In this document: positions 51,093 through 59,859 of the stretch, in pieces
Layout: each line of letters opens with the position of its first letter
How positions within the stretch are numbered: position 1 is the stretch's first letter
Assembly (NCBI RefSeq): GCF_029968035.1
Contig: NZ_JASCIQ010000024.1
Span: forward strand, 62,001-126,000
DNA: 64,000 bases
DNA from: Streptomyces cavernicola
GTDB taxonomy: Bacteria > Actinomycetota > Actinomycetes > Streptomycetales > Streptomycetaceae
Direction: 5' to 3'
Made by a program: the position numbers and the translations under genes
The notes under the pieces: model-generated
Databases searched by the model: none
The model's input: only the letters and a program-made list of their open reading frames with translations
Told to the model about the DNA's origin: nothing

Positions 51093-51185
51093 GAGAAAAG
51101 GTGCTCCGGATCCTGGAATGGGTGCGGTTTCCAGCGTAAATGACGCGCGGGAGGCCGACTCGGGGCACCTGTACGGCTCTGAACC

Positions 51186-51248
51186 CGTCCGGCGTTTGAG
51201 GGCGAGGCCGCAGGCCGATAGGGGCGGGGTCTGGGGGAAGGCCCCAGG
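51186..51248. repeat. fragment of the CCGGCGTTTGAG dispersed repeat
   Basis: GTCCGGCGTTTGAGGGCGAG, followed by CCGATAGGGGCGGGGTCTGG, shares the GGCGTTTGAGG module seen inside the cassettes at 29434, 36977 and 43062. It lies in the 200-bp gap between fmt and rsmB; no other feature is seen there. Confidence 0.6.
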
Positions 51249-51292
51249 AACGACCGAGCCCCGTACGCCGGTGCGGACCGCAGGCCCGCGAA

Positions 51293-52225
51293 CTACTCCC
51301 CCACCCGCTCGCCAGAGCCGATCCGCACCCCCCGGGCCCAATCCGCCGCCCGCATCGGCTTCTTGCCCTGCGGCTGCACCCACAGCAACTCGACGGCGTG
51401 CGACCCCGTGCCCACGTACACATTGTTCTTGCCCGCGTCCAGCGCCCCCTGCCCCAGATCCGTACGGTCCACCGCCGGCTGCACGGACACCAGCTTCAAC
51501 CGCTCGCCGCGGAACGTCGTCCACGCACCCGGCGCGGGCGTGCAGCCACGCACCACCCGGTCGACGCGGAGCGCCGGCGCGGACCAGTCGATCTCCGCGT
51601 CCTCGACGGTGATCTTCGGCGCGTGCGTGATGCCGTCGGCGGGCTGCGGCACAGCCTTGACGGTGCCGTCCTCGATGCCGTCCATCGTCGCCGCGAGCAG
51701 CCCCGCCCCCGCGAACGCGAGCCGGGTGAGCAGGTCCCCGCTGGTGTCCGTGGACCGGACGACCTCGGTGACCGTGCCGTAGAGCGGACCCGCGTCGAGC
51801 CCCTCCTCGATCAGGAACGTGGACGCGCCGGTGATCTCGTCCCCCGCCATGATCGAGTGCTGTACGGGAGCCGCGCCGCGCCAGGCCGGCAGCAGTGAGA
51901 AGTGCAGGTTGACCCAGCCCTGTGCGGGCACGTCGAGCGCGACGCGCGGCAGCAGCGCCCCGTAGGCGACGACCGGGCAGCAGTCCGGGGCGATCTCCCG
52001 CAGCCGCGCGAGGAACTCCTCGTCGCGCGGCTTGCGCGGCTTGAGCACCTCGATACCGGCCTCCTCCGCGCGCTGCGCGACCGGGCTCGCGACGAGCCGG
52101 CGGCCGCGCCCTGCGGGGGCGTCGGGGCGGGTCACGACCGCGGCGACCTCGTGCCGGTCGGAGGCGATCAGGGCGTCCAGGGCGGGAACGGCGACCTCGG
52201 GGGTGCCTGCGAAGACCAGCTTCAT
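51293..52225 (-). CDS. fmt: methionyl-tRNA formyltransferase
   Basis: A 310-residue Fmt that formylates initiator Met-tRNA with 10-formyl-THF. The N-terminal Rossmann-like domain has MKLVFAGTPEVAVPALDALI, VVAYGALLPRVALDVPAQGW and the catalytic block VNLHFSLLPAWRGAAPVQHS (Asn-His-Ser, with Asp in GASTFLIEEGLDAGPLY). The C-terminal OB-like domain (about 210-300) contains RVVRGCTPAPGAWTTFRGER. ATG 52223-52225. Transcribed before rsmB, the usual def/fmt/rsmB-type neighbourhood. Confidence 0.97.
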   Translation of the reverse strand: MKLVFAGTPEVAVPALDALIASDRHEVAAVVTRPDAPAGRGRRLVASPVAQRAEEAGIEVLKPRKPRDEEFLARLREIAPDCCPVVAYGALLPRVALDVPAQGWVNLHFSLLPAWRGAAPVQHSIMAGDEITGASTFLIEEGLDAGPLYGTVTEVVRSTDTSGDLLTRLAFAGAGLLAATMDGIEDGTVKAVPQPADGITHAPKITVEDAEIDWSAPALRVDRVVRGCTPAPGAWTTFRGERLKLVSVQPAVDRTDLGQGALDAGKNNVYVGTGSHAVELLWVQPQGKKPMRAADWARGVRIGSGERVGE

Positions 52226-52447
52226 CGGTGGGCGACTGCCTCTCGGGCGGGGTGGATGACGAGCAGCACACCAGTCTATGACCACCCCAAGTCCCCCCGC
52301 CCGGCGGCGAGGTCAGGCCCGCCCGCTCCGCGTACGCCGCCCCGCTCCACCGTGTCGACCGCCGCCCGAGGGGCGTACGACCGGCCGCGCGCCCCGCGCA
52401 TATGCGCATACGCCCCCGCACCGTGACCACATCGACGGGTGGCGCGT

Positions 52448-52468
52448 TGGTCAAGAAAGAGTTGACCA
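52448..52468. promoter_or_regulatory. TGGTCAA-N7-TTGACCA inverted repeat
   Basis: A perfect 7-bp inverted repeat lies 70 bp upstream of the HTH gene (52538), in the 312-bp divergent gap between it and fmt. TTGACC in its right arm could also serve as a -35 box. The rest of 52226-52537 shows no other feature. Confidence 0.4.
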
Positions 52469-52537
52469 CTTCGCGTCGATCACCCGGGCCGCAACTGCGG
52501 CCCGATCCTTTTCAACGCCGGTTCGAGAGGCTTGTTC

Positions 52538-53080
52538 ATGGCCGACCACGCAACCCACGACGCCCAGGCACGGGCCAGCCTGCATCTGCTGGTGCGGGAC
52601 ATCGAACGGGTCCGCAGGCAGGTGGACGCGCTGCGCACCCTCACCGCCCAGTTGGGGAACGTCTACCGTCCGCGCCGGTCCGGACCCTCCACGGGCTTCG
52701 TCGTGTACGGGCGGGCGCCCGCGCCCACCGTCCGTCTCGCCCAGGAGCTGCGGGACAGCGTCGAGACCCTGGTCACCGCGGCCGTGGACTTCGACCGTTC
52801 CCTCGGCTTCTCCTGGGACGCGGTGGGTTCGGCGCTCGGCGTCACCAAGCAGGCGGTGCACCGCAGGTACGGCGCGCGGCGCGCCACCACCCAGGCGGCG
52901 GCCGAGGCGGAGCGCGCGACGGACTCCGCGTCGACGTCCGCCGGCAAGGTCCCGGCGCCGTCGGGCCCGCTGCCCCAGGTGCCCGCGGCCCGCTCCATGC
53001 CGACGCAGCCGACCGCCGGCAGCCCCAGCCTGCGCGAAGAGGCACGCCCCGGAGCGTTCCCCGGCCCGCGCAACGGCTGA
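52538..53080 (+). CDS. conserved actinobacterial protein with HTH-like segment
   Basis: A 180-residue protein. The N-terminal helix-rich part (HLLVRDIERVRRQVDALRTL, then TAQLGNVY) may form a coiled coil. RSLGFSWDAVGSALGVTKQA followed by VHRRYG (about 87-113) reads like a helix-turn-helix of the sort found in many Streptomyces hypothetical proteins. Residues 115-180 are Ala/Pro-rich and probably disordered. ATG 52538 after GAGAGGCTTGTTC; a TTG two codons earlier is possible. Location between fmt and priA is conserved in Streptomyces as far as I recall. Function unknown; a DNA-binding role is inferred. Confidence 0.7.
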   Translation: MADHATHDAQARASLHLLVRDIERVRRQVDALRTLTAQLGNVYRPRRSGPSTGFVVYGRAPAPTVRLAQELRDSVETLVTAAVDFDRSLGFSWDAVGSALGVTKQAVHRRYGARRATTQAAAEAERATDSASTSAGKVPAPSGPLPQVPAARSMPTQPTAGSPSLREEARPGAFPGPRNG

Positions 53081-53268
53081 GTCCGCGCGAGCCCCCGCGC
53101 AGCAGTCACGCCGACGCTGCTGCCAGGGGCTCGCGCCCCTTCCGTGCCCCCGCCGTCCTGCACACGGCGGGGGCATTTCCCTGCCTGCGCCAACTCTCGT
53201 ACGGGAAGGGCCACTTGCCGCCACAAGCTGTCCTCAGGCGTACGGGGTGAAGCTGACGGTTCGGCACC

Positions 53269-55425
53269 TCACCCGATATCCGGCGGATCCACCCGAATCC
53301 GAACCGAATCCGCCTCGCTGCGCCCCGACTTGGCCAGCCGGGCCGCCTGGGCCGTCTTCAACGCGGCGGCGAGAGCGGCGCCGGTGCCGGGCGGAACGCG
53401 GATCAGGGCCCGCTCCCACTGCTCGCCGGGCGGCGGCCCGCCCGGCCGCCGGGGCCGGCCTGCGTCCGTCACGGGCAGCGGCACCGGCCCCAACACCTCG
53501 GCGTCCGAAGGCAGTTGGGCCGCCTGCAGGAACTCCTCGACCGCGGCCGGCCGCCCGGACACCGCGGCCATCCGCGACACCGGGGGAAAGCCCAGCTCGG
53601 CCCGCTCGGCCAGCTCGCGCACCGCGTGCCCCGTGGGGTCCCAGCGCACCAGGGCCTGCACGGGCCGCAGCGTCGGCTCGGCCACGACCACGACCGTGCC
53701 ACCCGCCGCCTGCGGACGTACGAGCGCGGACGCCCCGATCCAGCGCCGCAGCGCCTCCTCCCCCGCCCGCAGATCGGGCCGGCCGAGCATGGCCCAGCCG
53801 TCGAGCAGCAACGCCGCCGCGTAACCGCCGTCCGCGACCGGCTCGGCGCCCGGCGTGGACACCACGAGGGCGGGCGCGTCCGGCACCGTGTCGAGCACCT
53901 GGTCCCGCCCCGAGGTCCGCACCGGCACCGCGGGGAAGGCCCGCCCCAGCTCCTCCGCCGTACGCCGCGCGCCCACGATCTGTGCGCGCAGCCGGAAGCC
54001 GCCGCAGGCCCCGCAGTGCCAGTCGCCCTCGTCCTGTCCGCACCAGGCGCAGTGCAACGGCCCGGCGTCCTGCGCCTCGAGCGGCCCCGCGCAGTGCCGG
54101 CAGCGGGCGGGCTCACGGCATCTCTCACAGGCGAGCCGCGGTACGTATCCACGTCTCGGCACCTGCACGAGCACCGGCCCGTGCTTCAGCCCCTCCCGCA
54201 CGGCCTGCCAGGCGAGCGTGGGCAGCCGGGCGGCGCGCGCGGCCTCGTCCCGCGCCAGGTCCCCGTCCCCCACCGTCCGCACCAGGGGGGCCGTGGCCCG
54301 CACCTGCTCGCGGTCGGCGGCGAGGGGCAGCGCCCAGCCGCTCTCGACGAGCTGCGCGGCCTCGACCGTGCAGCTCCAACTGCCAAGGAGGAAGCCGCAC
54401 TTCTCGTGCGCGGCACGCAACAGAAGCACATCCCGCGCGTGCGGCAGCGGGGCGTGCTGCTCGCTGTGGCTGCCGTCCCCGTCGTCCCAGATGGCGACCA
54501 GGCCGAGGTCCTGCACCGGCGCGAACATCGCCGCGCGCGTGCCGACCACGGCGCGCACGGATCCGCGCCGCACGGCCAGCCACTCGCGGTACCGCTTCTC
54601 CGGCCCGGCGTCCGCGGTCAACAGGGCGTGCCGCCCGGGGCCGAGCAGCGCCGTCAGCGCGCCGTCGACCCGCGCGGCCACCCGCCCGTCCGGTACGACG
54701 ACGAGAGCGCCGCGCCCCGAGGCCAGCGTGGCGGCGACGGCGCGCGCCAGCTCCTCGGCCCACTCGGCTCCGGGCAGCGCGTTCCACACGGCTCGCGGCG
54801 CTTCCCCGTCGGCCAGGGCCTGCAGGAAGGCGGGCCCCCTCCCGTACCGCACCCAGGTGCCCGGCTCCGGGCGGGGCGGCGGGGGCAAGGGCTCCGGCGA
54901 GGGCTTCTGCTCGGCTCTGGCGTTGCGCGGCGGGACGGCGAGCTGCAGCACATCGGCGAGGCTCCCCGCGTACCGGTCGGCCACCGCCCGCGCGAGGCCG
55001 AGCAGCTCGGGGCTCAACACCCGCTCGGGAGACACCACTTGGGCGAGCGCGGCGAGCGGACCCGCGTAGTCCGACTCGGCGAGCCGCGCCACGACGAACC
55101 CGCTGATGAGCCCGCCGCCCTCCCGGCGCCCCCCGTGTACGGACCCCCGCCCGGCCCCGAACCGCACCCGCACCCGCACGCCGGGCTGCGCGTCGGCGTC
55201 CAGCTCCTGGGGCACGGCGTAGTCGAAGTACCGGTCGAGGTGCAGCACGCCCTTGTCCACGAGCACACGCGCGACCGGCAGCTCCTTGGCGAGCGCGGCC
55301 CCCCGCCACGTCCGCGGCTTGGCCCGCGGCACCTTGGCCTTGCGCACGCTCTCCCGAATGAGCGCGAGCTGCTCGGGCGCCGCGTCCTCCGCGCCGCCCT
55401 GCCCCGACTCATCCCGGCTGCTCAC
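53269..55425 (-). CDS. priA: PriA-like primosomal protein N' lacking helicase motifs
   Basis: A 718-residue protein. The N-terminal 3'-DNA-binding domain (VLHLDRYFDYAVPQELDADA, then QPGVRVRVRFGAG) is intact. Where PriA has GxTGSGKT this protein reads NALPGAEWAEELARAVAA, and the DEEH box is replaced by IWDDGDGSHSEQHAP, so ATP-driven unwinding is not expected. The zinc-binding cysteines remain (CERCREPARCRHCAGPL; LHCAWCGQDEGDWHCGACGG). This is the usual actinobacterial form, thought to keep the replication-restart scaffold role. GTG 55423-55425 with GGAATTTGGCT upstream. In S. coelicolor it adjoins metK (from memory); here 5.5 kb intervenes. Confidence 0.92.
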   Translation of the reverse strand: MSSRDESGQGGAEDAAPEQLALIRESVRKAKVPRAKPRTWRGAALAKELPVARVLVDKGVLHLDRYFDYAVPQELDADAQPGVRVRVRFGAGRGSVHGGRREGGGLISGFVVARLAESDYAGPLAALAQVVSPERVLSPELLGLARAVADRYAGSLADVLQLAVPPRNARAEQKPSPEPLPPPPRPEPGTWVRYGRGPAFLQALADGEAPRAVWNALPGAEWAEELARAVAATLASGRGALVVVPDGRVAARVDGALTALLGPGRHALLTADAGPEKRYREWLAVRRGSVRAVVGTRAAMFAPVQDLGLVAIWDDGDGSHSEQHAPLPHARDVLLLRAAHEKCGFLLGSWSCTVEAAQLVESGWALPLAADREQVRATAPLVRTVGDGDLARDEAARAARLPTLAWQAVREGLKHGPVLVQVPRRGYVPRLACERCREPARCRHCAGPLEAQDAGPLHCAWCGQDEGDWHCGACGGFRLRAQIVGARRTAEELGRAFPAVPVRTSGRDQVLDTVPDAPALVVSTPGAEPVADGGYAAALLLDGWAMLGRPDLRAGEEALRRWIGASALVRPQAAGGTVVVVAEPTLRPVQALVRWDPTGHAVRELAERAELGFPPVSRMAAVSGRPAAVEEFLQAAQLPSDAEVLGPVPLPVTDAGRPRRPGGPPPGEQWERALIRVPPGTGAALAAALKTAQAARLAKSGRSEADSVRIRVDPPDIG

Positions 55426-55773
55426 AGCCAAATTCCTATCAGACGACACTGACACCCGAGCCGTTCGAGCTCCCCCACGACAGCGGCCCGGCCACTCCGC
55501 CGCCGGCCTCTCGGCCACACCGCTGCAGCCCGGCCGAGGGCCCTGAGCAGACGCTTGTCGCACTACTCCGCAAGCAGGCTCGACAAGCCAATTCCCTATC
55601 TGTTTCGGCCGCGCGTGCTACGGCAGCGCATGGCCGTAGGCAGCGCATCGGATACAGAACTGGAAACGGGAAACTCCGCTGATCGCCTTGTCCGACCCCT
55701 GTCACTGAGCCGACTCTGGCTGCGACGACGACGGACAGGTTACGGCCCGGCGGTGTCTGAATCAGGGGGACGT
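55426..55773. other. 348-bp divergent region between priA and the XRE gene
   Basis: It has lower GC and lower codon order than its surroundings. A short direct repeat GGAAAC (55662-55667 and 55669-55674) and a TATCTGTTTCGG tract (55598-55609) are the only local motifs I can point to. It should hold the promoters of both genes and is one boundary of the four-gene block. No attachment-site repeat was recognised. Confidence 0.4.
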
Positions 55774-57069
55774 GTGCAGGAGCAACGACGAGTCTTCGGC
55801 GCAGAGCTGCGTCGCCTTCGGATGGCGGCCGGTCTCACGCTGACGCAGTTCGCAGCATCGGTGCACTACAGCAAGGGACAGATCAGCAAGGTCGAGACCG
55901 GTCAGAAGCAAGCCACCGTCGAATTCGCTCGCCTCTGTGACAGCGCCCTCGACGCCGAAGGCTCCCTCGCCGCACTGGTCCCGCATACGTCGGGCCCACA
56001 CTCCCTGTCCGCCCCGTACCAAGACTCAGGAGTTGGGATGCGCGGCACTCCTGCACACGAGCATACGAAGACGAGGGGGCCGACCCGTCGCCAGCTGATG
56101 GCAGCCGGCACGGCGACCACGCTCACGGCGACCGGAGCGACGAGCAGCCCGGCCGAAGCACGCGGTGACATGGGGGCAGGCCTCCTGGAGACCTCACGTG
56201 CCCTCTTCGGCCAGCACCGCCGCCTCGGCCAGCTGTCGCCGCCCGGCGCCGTCGTGCCCGTACTCACCGAACAAGCACGGTCCCTGGGCAGGCTCACCGA
56301 ACACTGCGGGGAACGGACCGCTAACGCCTTGCTGAACCTGTCCGCGCGCTACGCCGAATTCGCCGGCTGGATGGCACAGGAGAGCGGCGACGACGAGGCT
56401 GCGGTCCGCCTGACCGAGCACGCGGTGCACATCGCGGCAGCCGCCGGAGACCGCGACCTCGCGGCTTACGCACTCGTCCGTCGCGCCCTCATCAGCTACT
56501 ACCGGGGCGACGCCACAGACACGATCACCCTCGCCGAGGGAGCGGTGAACCGGCGACTGCCACCCCGCATCCGTGGCCTGGCCGCCCAGCACCTGGCCCA
56601 GGGACACGCGCTTCGGGGAGACCACAGTGCGTGCATGCGCCGCCTCGACGCTTCCCGGGAGCTCCTGCAACAGGACTGTCCGGACCCGACCGTTCCGGTG
56701 CTCGGCACCACGAATCTGCGGGACCCTGCCACGATGATCACCGGGTGGTGCCTGCTCGACCTGGGCAGGCCGCGTGAGGCGGCCGCACTCCTGGAGAAGG
56801 CCTGTGCCGACCTGCCGGCGCACGCCTTGCGCAACCAGGCCCGCTACGGGGTCCGGCGGGCACTGGCCCACGCGGCTGCGGGCGAGATCGAGCACGCTTG
56901 TGCGGTGGTCCGCCCACTGCTCCCGGCCGTCCAGGCGGTGGACTCGGCGACGATCCGCCTGGACCTGAGGCGCCTGTCCCGCACGCTCACCCGCTACCGC
57001 AAGCACCCGAGCGTCGTCGACGTCTCGCCCGATCTCACCGCGGCGCTGCACCCGGCGCCCGTCCGCTGA
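55774..57069 (+). CDS. XRE-family regulator with long TPR-like C-terminal domain
   Basis: A 431-residue protein. The HTH_31-type domain (about 5-62: RRVFGAELRRLRMAAGLTLT; FAASVHYSKGQISKVETGQK) is followed by a linker with TRRQLMAAGTATTLTATGAT (104-123), a Tat-like or hydrophobic segment odd for a regulator. Residues 140-431 are helical, with repeats such as LAAYALVRRALISYYRGDAT and HALRGDHSACMRRLDASREL that look like TPRs. GTG 55774 follows AGGGGGACGT; GTG 55753 is possible. First gene of the block, 77 bp before the TIR gene; it may sense a signal and control the module. Confidence 0.85.
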   Translation: MQEQRRVFGAELRRLRMAAGLTLTQFAASVHYSKGQISKVETGQKQATVEFARLCDSALDAEGSLAALVPHTSGPHSLSAPYQDSGVGMRGTPAHEHTKTRGPTRRQLMAAGTATTLTATGATSSPAEARGDMGAGLLETSRALFGQHRRLGQLSPPGAVVPVLTEQARSLGRLTEHCGERTANALLNLSARYAEFAGWMAQESGDDEAAVRLTEHAVHIAAAAGDRDLAAYALVRRALISYYRGDATDTITLAEGAVNRRLPPRIRGLAAQHLAQGHALRGDHSACMRRLDASRELLQQDCPDPTVPVLGTTNLRDPATMITGWCLLDLGRPREAAALLEKACADLPAHALRNQARYGVRRALAHAAAGEIEHACAVVRPLLPAVQAVDSATIRLDLRRLSRTLTRYRKHPSVVDVSPDLTAALHPAPVR

Positions 57070-57146
57070 ACCACTTCCGGACCACCGCGCCCGGTCACTG
57101 AGGCGGCGGAGAGCCGAACACCCCACCACCGAAGGGACATTTCGCC

Positions 57147-57893
57147 ATGCCCAAAATCTTCATCAACTACCGCTCCGGCAACGGCGACCACATGGCAGCG
57201 GCCCTGGACGAGAACCTACGGCGCCGATTCGGCCCGGACGCGGTCTTCCGCGACGGGCGCTCCCTCAGGCCCGGAACGGCCTACCCTCAGGCGCTCCTGC
57301 GCGAACTCCGCCGCAGCAGCGTCCTGCTGGTCGTGATCGGACCGGACTGGGGCGGTTCGCCGCGGCTGCTCGAGAGCGACGACTGGGTCCGGCGGGAGAT
57401 CCTCGAGGCCCAGGAGCTGGGGCTCGACATCGTGCCAGTCATCGACGCTGCAGCGGGCCGGTTCCTCGACGGCTCCGAACTCCCCTCGGAGCTCACCTGG
57501 CTCTCCCGCCATCAAGCCCTCTCGTACGCCCCGTACACCGCCGTGAAGGACCTGGCCGCGATCGGCGACGCCCTGCTCGATCTGGTACCGGACCTGGTGG
57601 ACCTGAGCACTCCCCCGGTGCCTGCCGAGAGTGGAGGCACGCACAACTCAGTCAGCGGAGGCAGCAGCGAAACCCTTGTCCAGGGGCGGGACTTCAGCGG
57701 TGACATCGGCACGGTCATCAAGGGCAACAGCGGTGGCCAGTTCCACACCGGCAAGGGCGACCAACACGTGCACCACCACAACGACTCCACCCGGTTCACG
57801 GTCGACGGGGGCACGTTCGTGGCCGGGTCGCACAACCGTGCCGTCAACCACCGCACCGAGAACGGTCGGGGAAACGGGGACGCCCGGTCGTGA
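57147..57893 (+). CDS. TIR-domain protein (putative NADase effector)
   Basis: A 248-residue protein. The N-terminal TIR domain (1-145) starts KIFINYRSGNGDHMAAALDE, has RDGRSLRPGTAYPQALLREL and SSVLLVVIGPDWG, then DDWVRREILEAQELGLDIVP. Trp80 and Glu84 form the WxxxE motif that holds the catalytic Glu in NAD-cleaving TIRs. Residues 155-248 are Gly/Asn/Gln/His-rich: TLVQGRDFSGDIGTVIKG, GNSGGQFHTGKGDQHVHHHN, VDGGTFVAGSHNRAVNH. This looks like short beta-repeats or an amyloid/RHIM-like signalling motif rather than a folded domain. SD GAAGGGACATTTCGCC. Its TGA overlaps the GTG of the next gene, so the two are translated together. Likely effector of an immune or signalling module. Confidence 0.9.
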   Translation: MPKIFINYRSGNGDHMAAALDENLRRRFGPDAVFRDGRSLRPGTAYPQALLRELRRSSVLLVVIGPDWGGSPRLLESDDWVRREILEAQELGLDIVPVIDAAAGRFLDGSELPSELTWLSRHQALSYAPYTAVKDLAAIGDALLDLVPDLVDLSTPPVPAESGGTHNSVSGGSSETLVQGRDFSGDIGTVIKGNSGGQFHTGKGDQHVHHHNDSTRFTVDGGTFVAGSHNRAVNHRTENGRGNGDARS

Positions 57894-59812
57894 GTGACAC
57901 TTTCAACCAGAGCCTCGCCTCTGACCACATCACCGCCCACACGGGCAGTGGAACGCAGAACAATCACTACTACTACGGGCAGACCCGCAGGTCGCGAGAG
58001 CAGAACGTCCAGCCCCTCGCAGAAGACCACTTGCTGTGGCTGCATCAGCGCTTCGTGCCACCCGAGGGCCTGGACCGGGCCAGGGAGACGCTGGCGAACA
58101 CGCACACCGTCCTCCTCCAGGGAACTCCCGGTGTCGGCCGGAACGCGGCGGCGCGCATGCTGCTCTTCGAGTACCGCACCTTGCGCCGCAGCCTTCGCGA
58201 GGTGCTGCCGGAGGACGATCGTGGCCGGCTGTTCCTCGACGCTCAGCAGATCGAACAGGGCGAGGGTCTCCTTCTCGACCTGTCGACTCTCACACCTGAC
58301 AGATGGCCGAGGATCCGCGACATGCTCGCCGGCTACCACGCGGTCGTACGCGAGAAGGGCTGCCGCTTGGCCGCCGTCCTGCCGTACCAGGAAGCAGGTG
58401 ATCTCGGAATCCACGGCGCGTTGGCCCTGCACCTGGCAGGGCTGAAGCGCCCGGATGCCGAAAAGGCTCTGCGTCATGCGCTGCGAAAGGCCGCTCCTCC
58501 TCTCCAACTCTCCTCGCCGCTCCCCGACCCCGTAACGGCATTTCTTCGCACCACGCCACCCATGCACCAGGTCGGCGCACTGGCCCTCCAGATCGTGACG
58601 GTCCGCAAGGAGAGGCCGAACGAATCGGTCGACGCCTGGTGCAAGTCGGCGGTGGAGCCGTTTGTTCGGCAGCCCGTCCAAGTGGCACAGGAGATCCTGC
58701 GCCTCACCGACGGCAGAGCCAGGGCACTCTTGCTGACCCTTGCCATGCTGGACGGCTCCCGCACGGACGCGGTGTACGAGGCGTGCGAATCCCTCCTGGA
58801 AACCGTCGAGTTCCCGCCGGACGAGCGCCCCTTGCTGGAGCGCGAGGACCTGTCAGAACGCTTCGGCGAGATAGCGGCAACTCCGGACGAACACGGCCGG
58901 GTCGCACTGCCCGACTCGGGGAAGGCCCTCGCCGTCCGCACCCACTTCTGGAACAACATGCCTGGTCTGCGAGACCAGTTGGGGAACTGGGTCGGCAAGG
59001 CCCTCACGCTGAGGACGCTGTCGGAGGAGGACCGCTGTGACCTCGCAGGCCGGTTCGCCGAGCAGACCCTTCGTATCAGCCGGGCCGAGGACCTCTTCGC
59101 GCACGTCCGCTCCTGGGTGGCCCAGAACGGGGCACCCGTGACAGCCGCGGCCGCCCAGGCGGTGACGTACGGGGCGCTCCATCCGGAGATGGGCCGCACC
59201 TTCCGCTCGGAGCTTTACCAGTGGGCCACCAGCAGACTCGAGCCGGGCCTCGCCCAAGTCCTCCTCGAGGTGTGCAAAGGGCCTTTCGCCCAGCGCTACC
59301 CCGAGCAGGCCCTGGTCCGCCTGCATCATCTGACGAGGCGACAGCCCAGGGGCCACGCAGCGGAGACCGAGCTGCTCGACCGCGCCACGTCGACCCACCA
59401 TCTGCACCGCTTCATGCTGAACCGCCTCGCCGAGGGTCTGCCGAAGTACTGCTTCTCCTCGGACACCCGCCTCTTCCTCGCCCTGTCCACACCCGACGCA
59501 CTCGCGGACGCGCGTGACCGCCCACGCTCTCTGCTGGACGACCGGACCGTACGCGAGAACCTCACCGAGTGCTGGGAGACCCTCTTCGACCGAGTGCCCC
59601 CGCCACAGTGGCGCGACCACGCCGAGGTCTGGCTCTCGACCGCCGACACCTCGCCTCCGCACCGCCGTGCCCAGTACGTGGACATGCTGGTCGACGCCTG
59701 CCGAGGCCGCCCCAAGGCCTGCGGCCTGCTCCATCACCTCGCTCGCGGACATGTCGTGGCCGAATCCGTGCTGCGCAGGATCAACGCCGCCCAGGGCGTC
59801 CCCTCGGACTGA
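57890..59812 (+). CDS. NTPase-like protein with degenerate P-loop, TIR partner
   Basis: A 640-residue protein. The N-terminus (1-35) carries HTGSGTQNNHYYYG, similar in composition to the TIR protein's tail. The P-loop region (about 73-88) reads VLLQGTPGVGRNAAARML: the GxxGxG frame is kept, but the Lys and Ser/Thr of Walker A are Arg84 and Asn85. A possible Walker B is GEGLLLDLSTL. Residues 200-640 are all-helical with no named repeat. STAND/NLR-like layout is plausible but the missing Lys argues against normal ATP hydrolysis. GTG 57890 overlaps the TIR stop. No HTH or membrane segment. Probable sensor or adaptor for the TIR protein. Confidence 0.75.
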   Translation: MSDTFNQSLASDHITAHTGSGTQNNHYYYGQTRRSREQNVQPLAEDHLLWLHQRFVPPEGLDRARETLANTHTVLLQGTPGVGRNAAARMLLFEYRTLRRSLREVLPEDDRGRLFLDAQQIEQGEGLLLDLSTLTPDRWPRIRDMLAGYHAVVREKGCRLAAVLPYQEAGDLGIHGALALHLAGLKRPDAEKALRHALRKAAPPLQLSSPLPDPVTAFLRTTPPMHQVGALALQIVTVRKERPNESVDAWCKSAVEPFVRQPVQVAQEILRLTDGRARALLLTLAMLDGSRTDAVYEACESLLETVEFPPDERPLLEREDLSERFGEIAATPDEHGRVALPDSGKALAVRTHFWNNMPGLRDQLGNWVGKALTLRTLSEEDRCDLAGRFAEQTLRISRAEDLFAHVRSWVAQNGAPVTAAAAQAVTYGALHPEMGRTFRSELYQWATSRLEPGLAQVLLEVCKGPFAQRYPEQALVRLHHLTRRQPRGHAAETELLDRATSTHHLHRFMLNRLAEGLPKYCFSSDTRLFLALSTPDALADARDRPRSLLDDRTVRENLTECWETLFDRVPPPQWRDHAEVWLSTADTSPPHRRAQYVDMLVDACRGRPKACGLLHHLARGHVVAESVLRRINAAQGVPSD

Positions 59813-59859
59813 CCACCGCTTTCTTCCTCTCCCCTACTCAACGCTCTTCAGGAGTCCCC

